Shown piece by piece: positions 56,095 to 64,000 of a stretch of DNA of 64,000 nucleotides (position 1 is the stretch's first letter; each line of letters starts with the position of its first letter). The stretch is from Cystobasidiopsis lactophilus (Eukaryota > Basidiomycota > Agaricostilbomycetes > Agaricostilbales > Chionosphaeraceae), in contig BCIO01000002.1 of assembly GCA_001599975.1 (NCBI GenBank), forward strand, positions 1,995,883 to 2,059,882, in the 5' to 3' direction. The translations under genes and the position numbers were made by a program. The notes under the pieces are model-generated. The model had not been told where the DNA came from. It saw nothing but the letters and a program-made list of their open reading frames with translations, and did not search any database.

Positions 56095-58129
56095 ATGCGC
56101 CGTACGGCGATGATCAGATTACCCAATAGCCCCAATTCGCCGGCGATGGGACCGACGCCCTTTGCCAACTCGCGCTTGAGCAGGCTTTCGCGCCGTAAAA
56201 ATCTGATTCGAACTCTCCTCTTGGTTTGTATATTGGGATCAGTGTATCATTTCTATGCGCGTCCTGCCCGCCCGAAGCCCTCAAGAGTGTCGGCTTTGGA
56301 CGAGCAGACTGGCACCCGTGATGTGCGCGCTAAGCACAGACTCCCAGCTCAAGAGCAGGCGCCTATAGGACAACCACCGCAAGACGATGTGGAGGAGGAA
56401 GAGCTGGAGATGGGCATGGACGAGAGCATGGAGGACATTCTGACAGGCGTTGGACCCAGCTGCCCGGACCCCTTTCGACCGCCGCCGAATCTGGCGTCCA
56501 TCGCCATGGACACCACATCACAGCTTTGCACCGCTCTTCCAGTAAGCGACGAAGACTTCGAAGTCTCCATCTGCCCTCCACCCTCGTCGCTGCCATGCAA
56601 CAGCTTTCTGCTCTCGGTCAGGCGAGTGCTCGACACGGCGAGCTGCAACACTTTCCCGATTTCGAGATGGGAACAATTTCGACTGAGCGCTCGCAAGACG
56701 CATGGGCCAGACGCCTTTTCGGTGCTTGTGACTGGCTCTGAACGATTTGCCACGGCAGACGCCCTAGTGAGCCCAGCGCACACTGCCCTGACGTGCGCAG
56801 CTGATTCAATGCACGTGTAGTATTCTGAGACGGACCCGTGTCACTGGACCTATGTGGTCGTCCTTTCAAACGCCGGGCCTTTCGATCTGCAACTCTACCA
56901 CGCCTACTCGGACTGGAACCACTTATCTGAGCTCCCGTCAGCCGACGCGGCCAACAATCACGTCCAGGAAGACAAGTTCCCAGTGCTGCTGGATAAGCCC
57001 CTCTTTGAAGGCAAGCGCGGGCTTTCCAGCGAGTCGTTGCCGACATGGTCGCGCTGCCCGTCTTCGTGCCAGCGGTACGCCTTCGACCGTTCGTCAGAGC
57101 CACACGACCCTACTGGCAGCATTCGAATCCTCAGTAATCAGCAGGACAAGTACCGGAGCTTGCCATATTGCTCCAGACAAGACCCAATCCCTGGAGCGTA
57201 CTTCCCGGACAGTTCGGCCTATCAGAATACCACCCTACCGCATCTCCCCTTCCGGTGGCACCCTTTGGGATGTCGGCTATCAGAAAGGAATGTGGCCATG
57301 CTGGACGGTAGGCAGGGGCAGGCCGTGAGACAGCAATGCCTGAGCAAGCGGAGGCGGATATTATTTGAAGGAGATTCCCACGCCCGCATGTCTTTCGATG
57401 CGCTTCTCCCACGGCTCCAGAACGAAGGCACCGAACTTCCGATCTACCAGAAAGCCAAAAGCAAGTCCGCGACCATCCACTCCCTGACGCTGGACTTCGT
57501 TTGGGATTCGCATCTTCACTACCTGATGGCCGAAAGGCAAGCGCCGAAGGCAGACGCTGTTGTCATTTCAGTTGGATCTCATCAGTGCAGAAACCGGTCA
57601 GTCTGTTATCCAATCTGCGCCTCAGCCGTAGGCTAATCCGTCTCGCTCTCGGCCGCAACCAGATACCCTGTCAAGACGTTCCAGAAATTTATTGGCGGCA
57701 TCATCTCATACCTCAAGGGCTGGTCAAGCCCACCTTATACCATTCTTCTCACTCTGCCGGCCAAGCAGCCCTACTTTGCCGACTACCGCACTCAGCCTCG
57801 AGTGTCCATGTGGTCAAAAGTAAGCAGACCCTGCACAGCAATCCACGAAAACCTCCTCATCTATTTACTCGAAAATTCTAAAGATCCAGCTCAAGGAGGT
57901 CCAAGAGGTGTTGCCTCGGATCGGCGCCGTCGAAGGCTATGGCAGCTCCTTGCCCTTTGCCCGAGACTCGCCGGATTTCATTGTGAGCTCCATTCTCAGG
58001 TACTCAGCTCAGCAGCCGCTCATTCCTTTGCATTTTCTCATGCAGCACTTCCGAGACACACCTGCGCAAGAGGCGTGGCTTATGCAAATGGTGCACAAGC
58101 TGGACTTGTGCGAAGAGTGGACCGTCTGA
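56095..58129 (+). CDS. Type II membrane SGNH/PC-esterase-like protein (Golgi-type acyltransferase/esterase)
   Basis: The N-terminus (ATG 56095) has a short basic cytosolic tail, then one helix, LIRTLLLVCILGSVYHFYA, giving a signal-anchor topology. A stem region rich in Pro and acidic residues follows. The lumenal part has paired Cys segments (ICPPPSSLPCNSF), CHWTYVVVLSNAGPFDLQL and TWSRCPSSCQRYAFDR. The catalytic signature is RRILFEGDSHARMSFDAL with the GDS(H) nucleophile, then ADAVVISVGSHQC. After the last intron the Asp and His of SPDFIHFRDTPAQEAW fit the family's DxxH pair. This order matches PMR5/TBL/Cas1-type enzymes that O-acetylate glycans. The acceptor is unknown. At least five introns. 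An ATG at 56110 is an alternative start. Confidence 0.72.
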
Positions 58130-58501
58130 AATGCCATCTGACGTGATCACTGCCTTGTGCACGAGGGGTTGAGAGTGGCACCACCGTTCGATGCCTGAAT
58201 CCGAGAGAGGCTGAGTGGCAACGCGGAACTATGCTTTGTTCCTTCAAGCTTCCTTGCACTACACTAAGGGCCATTGTTCTACTGTATCTTGCCACTGCTT
58301 GACGAACTCGAGCCTCTTGATTTGGGAGCATAGGCCCCAGAACGCCGTATCCGTGCCAGCAGCAGCGGCCAACCTGCCCCTCTCTTCCCTCTTCTGAATC
58401 CTCCTCGCTCCACGGTCTGATTCTTCGACTCGGCCCAGTGTCTCCTTTGACAAAACTCACGCCAATATTCTTCACGACGACTCGGTTTTCGACCTGCAGT
58501 A
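58130..58501. other. Intergenic region upstream of the RAD51 paralogue
   Basis: 372 bases with no supported exon. Probably the 3' UTR of the esterase gene and the promoter of the recombination gene. Confidence 0.55.
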
Positions 58502-60004
58502 ATGAGCGCTTGCAGACCTTTGGCAGACCTGCTGCCCACGCTTGACGACAATGTAGACTGGGGTGATACGGTGGCATATCTCAGTTCGTTGGGCGTTCGT
58601 TTCTGCTCTGTTTCGAGTACTATCGAATCTTCAATACTGAAAGGGGTGCATCTCTAGATCAAGGATGGTGCGTCCATCCACCGCCAACTTGCCTGCTTCC
58701 TCCTCAACCCGCACCTGCTCGCAGACATCTCGCTGGCTTTCACTGGCCGGCAGTTCACGGCCTCTTTTGACGCTCGCTTGGCCCAGCAGCTGTGCTTAGC
58801 GTTTTTGGCCAGCGGAGGTTCCAGCGGCGATTCATTGTCCAGCCAGCCACGTCCACACCTTCTCCCGACAGGCTGCTCATCGGTCGACAATCTCTTACAG
58901 GGCGGTTTCTGCACTGGTCGGGTGGTTGAGGTCTCTGGCGCCACCTGCAAAACGGTAAGACGACTTGCGCTTCCAGTTGCCGCCGTGGTCTCTCACGCGG
59001 AAGCAGCTGATGTGCCTGACGGTCGCTCTGAACCTACTCTTGCTGGAGTCAGAAGCACGCGTATTGTGGTTGGACACGAGCGGATTCAACCCTCAGCGCG
59101 CGTTTGCCGTTCTTCGCCACCTCGCCTCTTCGAATCCGCAGACAAAAGACCTCAAGGAACCAGACTTGATGGCTGTGTTCGACCGCCTAGGTGAGATAAG
59201 ACCTTTAGTTTTCTAGATGTCTTGTGTGACTGATGATATTGCCAAGTTGTGGCGCCAGTCCAGGGTGTGCGAGATGCGTTGCGGCAATTGGAAGAGTTCA
59301 ACAGCGAAAACGTAAGCGCTCTTTGTCCTTCTTCGTGTGTTTTGATTCCAGTAACATTGACCTGGCCATTATGTAGAGCGCCGGCAGCCAACCGATCAAG
59401 TCTTGCATTGTGTTGGACCATGTTTCGGCGCTTTACAAGGACCGCCTGGCAGGTAATGCTGCGCAGGGAGTCAGTCACTATCTACATCATACACGAAAGA
59501 GCGATGCAAGTCTCACGACAGATCCAAATGCGCAGCACGCCAGCCTGGTCGCTTTGGTTCGCCACTTGCGGGTCCTGGCGCAGTCCGAGTCCTGTCCGGC
59601 ATTGATTTTGGTGAGCCCCGGTTATTTTGCGCGAATAATCATTACCCACTCGCACCTCAGTTGGCCAACAGCACGGTCCGGGCTCTGCCCTCTGCGCCAC
59701 TATCCGCCTTCCAAGGCTGCCAGCTCAAGCCGGCGCTGGGTGCCACATTCTCTTACCTCACTGACTGCACCCTATTCATCAATAAAGGCGACTCGGTGCT
59801 GTCGAACTGCTCGCTCAAGTCGCATGCTTCGGACAAGGTGTACTTGCTCGAAGTCTGGCGAGATCGCTTCGGCCCTGCCCAGACGTGGACGGCGTTTCGC
59901 TCAGTACGGTGGCTTTTTTCGCATTCGGTTTGCGTATTTCTTATTGCAAATTTCAGAATGGCATCTACCTGGAGGACGTAGAGCTCTCGGATGTGGCAGC
60001 CTAA
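58502..60004 (+). CDS. RAD51 paralogue, RAD51D/Rdl1-like recombinase-fold protein
   Basis: This is a RecA-fold protein of homologous recombination. ATG 58502 gives MSACRPLADLLPTLDDNVDW and an N-terminal helical part (IKDGASIHRQLACFLLN). The core starts HLLPTGCSSVDNLLQGGF, the usual TGCxxLDxLLxGG signature. The Walker A position reads EVSGATCKTQLMCLTVALN (an intron sits between KT and QL), lacking the usual Gly before Lys-Thr. Walker B-like strands are ARVLWLDTSGFNPQRAFAVL and SCIVLDHVSALYKD. Later come LVALVRHLRVLAQSESCPAL, GATFSYLTDCTLFINKG and NGIYLEDVELSDVAA (stop at 60002-60004). Spacing and the single N-terminal helix domain point to RAD51D/Rdl1, but RAD55 or XRCC2 cannot be excluded. 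Confidence 0.7.
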
Positions 60005-60315
60005 TGATGTGGCAATTCCCCCTCATAGCACGGACGGACCCTGTCTTCGCTCCGCTGCAACACTGCTCCCTTGATAAGACTGTGGTTCCGGCCGGCAGAT
60101 GCATGTAGGCGATCGCTAGCAAGTGACCATCATGGTGCGGAGGCAGCCAGGCCTGAAACACTGTGGCTGGGATCGTAATGGGCGTAGTTTGGCGTGTCAA
60201 TCAGCAGCTGCGATATCTAGCAGAGCCACAATTCCATACTCGAGCCTTCAGCGGACAAAGAGAACTAGCTAAAGGTTGGAGCCAAAGCTTGCTCCGCACC
60301 AGCCAGTTTGAATCG
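60005..60315. other. Intergenic region between the RAD51 paralogue and REX1
   Basis: 311 bases with no supported exon. An in-frame open stretch runs into the REX1 gene from 60163 but has no upstream ATG, so it is taken as leader. Confidence 0.5.
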
Positions 60316-62658
60316 ATGGGCAGCAGCGAGAAGCGAGGGGCCGCAGCCATGGAAGCTGACGGCTTTACTCTTGTGCCCAGCAAATCGGCGAAGAAGGCCA
60401 AGAAGCAGAAGCATCGGCAGCAGGTGAGCAAAGGCAACAGCTTCCAAAAGTTTTCGTCCGCAAGACCCTGACCGCATCTGGGCTTAGGCAAACGGCAGCG
60501 GCCCGAGGCCTGAGTTCAACTTTGTGGCCGACAAGTTGAAGCATCGGCAGGTTGGCATCAAAGAGGTCCGCGACTTTGCGCTCGACCTGCTCCAACAGGG
60601 CAACCCGCCAGACTGGCTCCAGACCTCGAACAAGCGGTCGGTCGCCCGCACCGTCGTGCTCTTCACGCCAGGCGTCACCACGGAAGCTCTGGGCCTGAGC
60701 AAGCCGGCGCCGACGCTCTCCATGCCCCAGCCTTTGCTGCCATTCTCCCAAGCCAGCGCCGGGCCGTCCAAGCTGCCTGTCTTCTCCAAGCTGTTCACCC
60801 ACTATTGCCCCGTCAAGGCTCCAGGCGACCGCTACAAGCTGCACTCGTGCATGCAGACCTTCCTGACTGCTCCTTTGTCGGCCAAAGAGCAAGAGGCTCG
60901 CTCGAAACAGCGGAAACAGCGTGCGTTTGGCCACTCTTTTCGTTCTCGCCCAAAATCCAAAGCTCACTGATGGAAAGCGTGGTGTGATTGAAACTGAAAG
61001 AATTCATGAATGCGAAAGACTCGTCCATCTTCCTCTTGGACCACGACGCCTTGCAAGAGTCGCTCTACCCGATGCCGGCATACGACCAAGATCTGCCTTT
61101 TGACCACCCAGACCTGCCTGATTCCTCCTCTGTTCCCTTCTCGGCGTGGCAAAAGGCGAAAGGAATGATCCAAACTCCGCAAGCGCTGCTGTCGGACGAA
61201 GTCAAGGTGTTCGCGATTGATTGCGAGATGGTTCGTTTGATTTTCGCCTTCTCTACTGGAAATGACTTAGAATTTGCTACCTTTTAGGTGCAAACGACAG
61301 AAGGATCAGAATTGGCGCGGATCAGCATCGTTGACCAAAAGTTCAAGGTGATCTACGACGAGCTCGTCTTGCCGGAGAACACCATCACCGACTACGCCAC
61401 GCCGTACTCTGGCATGACACAAACTCGCTTGGAAGGCGTGACTACGCGGCTGCTGGACGTCCAGCGGAAACTGGCCAAGCTGGTCGACTATCGCACTATC
61501 CTGGTCGGACACTCGCTAGACAATGACTTGCGAGTATTGAAAGTGAGCTGTATTGTGCAGCGCTGTTCCTCAAGGTCGAATGCTGACGTTGGCTTGTTCG
61601 AACCAGTTCGCACATCGTTCGTCGTCCCTTGTTGATTGTGACCCCTTATCCAGCTGCTGACACGAAGCACGAACAGCTTGGGTAGTAGACACTGCCCTTC
61701 TGTACCAACATACCCGCGGGCCACCTTTCAAGCCCTCGCTGAAGTGGCTCGCCGAGAAGTGGCTCCAGAAGAAGATCCAAATACCCAACCCGGTCGCCAT
61801 CGCCGGCCAGGAAGAGGTCGTCGTGGGACACGACTCAAGGGAGGATGCCCAGACCACCATGGAGCTGCTGAACTTAAAGATGGAGAAGGGGCCTGGATTC
61901 GGCGAGTTCTCGATGGACATCGAGTCGGTGTTCGAGAAGCTCGGGCGAGGGGATCGGCCAAAGACATCCCTCATGGTCGACCACGGCACGCCGGAAAAGT
62001 GGCATGGCTCGAAAGCCACCACAGCCGTGTCCTGTGCTTCGGATAGCGAGGTGCGCGCGGGCTGTCTTTTCGCCGGTGACCAGTCAAAAACTGATTTTGG
62101 CCTCTTGACCCCACGGCAGGTCCTGAAAGGCCTACAGCAGCATGTGTCCAGTCATGACTTTACTTTTGCTCGCCTTCTGGAGCTGTCTCATGCGCTTGAC
62201 TGTACGGACGTTTTCCTCTATCTCCCTGCTTTCTTGCCATACTGACATTGGAGGCCACGTCAGGGACCCAACCATCCACAGCAGTAAACAAGATGCCTTT
62301 TCGCGCAGATGCGCAGCCGGCTGCGCCTATCGCAGTGGTCTCGGATGGTCTGGCCTCAACAGAAGAGGAAGCCACCCAACAGCGAATCGAGCAAGCCTAC
62401 AAGGACCTCGACGCCAACCTTACCTCTCTTCTTGCCTCTTTGCCACCATTGACAGCGCTGGTCATCATTACTGGGCACGATGACCCACGACAAATGTCAG
62501 CGCTGATGGCCAAGAAGACCAAGTTTGAGAAGGCCTGGAAAGAGTCCAAAGGCGTGGGGATTCCCGTCGAGGAACGATGGATGGAGGAGGAAGACCGCAA
62601 GCTGCAGGAGATCACGCAGCAGTGCCGGCTAGGGCTCGCTTTCTTTGCAATCACTTGA
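60316..62658 (+). CDS. REX1: RNA exonuclease REX1 (RNH70), DEDDh family
   Basis: This is a nuclear 3'-5' exonuclease that trims 5S rRNA, 5.8S rRNA and tRNA precursors. ATG 60316 gives MGSSEKRGAAAMEADGF with a Lys-rich nuclear signal (SAKKAKKQKHRQQ). The linker domain includes HYCPVKAPGDRYKLHSCM. The DEDDh core is complete: FAIDCEMVQTTEGSELARI (Asp-x-Glu), TILVGHSLDNDLRVLK (second Asp), ALLYQHTRGPPFKPSLKWLA and VVVGHDSREDAQTTMELL (His-x4-Asp). A C-terminal region with ALVIITGHDDPRQMSALMAK and EDRKLQEITQQCRLGLAFF matches the tail of fungal Rex1 proteins. About seven introns, stop at 62656-62658. It is two genes away from the intron-bearing tRNA. Confidence 0.9.
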
Positions 62659-62942
62659 ACTGGCGCAATCTCATTTGCGGGTTTTCTTAAAAGTTGGGTG
62701 GTGTGATGCTTTGCGATTTTGCGCGTTTGATTCTACAATCCATCTCGTAAAGAAAACGAACCTCAATGGGAAAAGACACCCGCCCTTCTCAACTCGGGTG
62801 CTTAGCTGTCCTCCAATCCTCCGCACTCCTGGCCAGCTCTAGGGCGTTCAATCGCTCTCTTGAAGATTCGGGTATACAGACGACTTTGAGCGACTTTTGA
62901 GGTGAGGAGTGGTGAACAGATTTGGGTTAGGGGACCAGTGGG

Positions 62943-64000
62943 CTATGCCGACGATGACGACGCGTCTGTGGTTGCCGAGTTGGCGATGAGCGCAGCTTCT
63001 TCTGCTGCTTGGGCTCCTGAAAATGACACTGCAAGTCAGCAAACGAACGACAGGCGGACGAAGCTTCCGGTAATTACCTCCTACAGCTGGCGAAACATCC
63101 ACATTAGTCCGATCTTCGAGCTGTTTGGAAAGGAAATTGGCACTTACTGCTAAAGAAAGAGTGCTTCATGGCCTCTTGCGCAGTCAAGCGCTCTTGGTGG
63201 TCGTAGCGGAGCAACCGGTCCAAGAAGTCAATGGACTCGTTGGAGATGAAGCGCTGGTTCTCAGTGGTGACGAAGCGTGACCATGGCTTGCGCTGATACC
63301 GCCCAAGAATGTCATCGTAGGCGGAGTCCAAGTCGATGTCGTACCTGTTCAATTGGAAAAGTGCGTCAGACGGCCCACGAGCAACAAGGAGAATGAAAGG
63401 CGATGCGCACTTTTCTAGGTACGTGTAGAGCTCGTCTGTCCCCAACACCTTGGTAATCTTGACCAGTTGGTCGTAGTTGTCATGGCCGTGAAAGAAGGGC
63501 TCCTTCCGGAAGATCTGTGGTGCACACACCGTTAAGCCATCTCGCCGCAACGACAGAGAACCCGCTCTGGTGCTCTAGTGAAGCGCAGAGAAGGCCCGTT
63601 CAAGCTTACCATGCTCGCAAACATGCAACCCAAGCTCCACATGTCGAGGCTGTAGTCGTACTCCTGGAAGTCGACGAGCAATTCTGGGCCCTTGAAGTAC
63701 CGGCTGGCTACCCGGACGTTGTATTCGGTGTTTGGGTGGTAGAACTCGGCGAGACCCCAGTCGATGAGCCGGAGCTGGCGCTTCTCGTGGTCGATCATGA
63801 CATTGTGCGGCTTGACGTCGCGGTGCATGATGCCCCGAGAGTGGCAAAAGTCTAAGGCCTTGAGGAGTTCTAGGATGTAGTATCGCACGTCGTAGTCGGT
63901 GAAGCGGGAGTAGAGCACTTTGAAGTCGGTGCTGCGGTCGAGGGCGCTCAGACTGGTTGCTCCCGTGGTCTCGGCCGAGACAAGGCACACTCACTTGTCA
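62943..64000 (-). CDS. CKA1: Casein kinase II catalytic subunit alpha (5' end outside window)
   Basis: This is a constitutively active Ser/Thr kinase. From the right edge the exons read [40 protein letters not shown] (catalytic HRD), [20 protein letters not shown] (DWG in place of DFG, diagnostic for CK2) and [20 protein letters not shown]. Next are [51 protein letters not shown] and [20 protein letters not shown]. Two further introns (donors gtaagtg and gtaatta) lead to a short tail [15 protein letters not shown] ending SSSSA with a stop at 62943. The N-lobe with the Gly loop lies outside the window. Confidence 0.94.

Noticed and set aside
1-64000. Retroelements, DNA transposons, CRISPR arrays or prophage
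   Set aside because: No reverse transcriptase, integrase, transposase, capsid, terminal repeats or spaced repeats were seen, and the window reads as ordinary dense fungal genes.

Overview
The window is nuclear DNA from a fungus, most probably a basidiomycete and perhaps a yeast-like one. Three things point there. Almost every gene is cut by short introns of about 45-75 bases with GTRNGT donors, CTNAN branch sites and YAG acceptors. Two tandem 7-TM proteins look like the DUF6534 family that is common in basidiomycetes. A secreted double-psi beta-barrel protein of basidiomycete type and a fungal-type fused tryptophan synthase are also present. About 27 protein genes and one tRNA gene fill 64 kb, with intergenic gaps usually of 50-500 bases. 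I saw no retroelement, DNA transposon, CRISPR array or organelle DNA. Exon borders were worked out by eye. Gene ends rest on readable start and stop codons, and many internal borders were checked for phase.

Left part (1-12 kb, all minus strand): the N-terminal amidase NTA1 (running off the left edge), a tiny soluble cytochrome b5 in eight exons, the HECT ubiquitin ligase UFD4/TRIP12, and the bifunctional tryptophan synthase TRP5. NTA1 and UFD4 both belong to N-degron/UFD ubiquitin proteolysis in yeast, although the neighbourhood may be chance. From 12.5 to 29 kb come two tandem DUF6534-like membrane proteins, a large Ser-rich coiled-coil protein with EB1-binding-like motifs, the HOPS/CORVET subunit VPS18, an MFS transporter, a secreted S33 peptidase and a VOA1/BIG1-type V-ATPase assembly factor.

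From 29 to 34.6 kb lie three adjacent small-molecule genes: a PRISE-type reductase, a metal-dependent cyclase/hydrolase and a tandem EthD-domain protein. They look like a small catabolic or secondary-metabolism group. From 34.9 to 46 kb come ribosomal protein uL2, a putative mitochondrial helical-repeat protein, the tri-snRNP protein SNRNP27, two unrecognised proteins and a kynurenine-type aminotransferase.

From 46 to 64 kb come an SLH1/ASCC3 helicase whose second helicase cassette has lost its catalytic motifs, a tRNA-Lys(CUU) gene, an LRR protein, the secreted barrel protein, a Golgi-type SGNH/PC-esterase, a RAD51 paralogue, the exonuclease REX1 and the catalytic subunit of casein kinase 2 (running off the right edge).

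The most striking observations are these: (1) the tRNA-Lys gene carries, besides a normal 11-base anticodon intron, a 52-base insertion in its D-loop with spliceosome-like ends (GTAAGC...CAG), and removing it restores a full cloverleaf; (2) the SLH1 homologue has a degenerate, shortened C-terminal cassette; (3) the cytochrome b5 gene has microexons of 11, 20 and 11 bases and a GC-AG intron; (4) the RAD51 paralogue has an altered Walker A motif.
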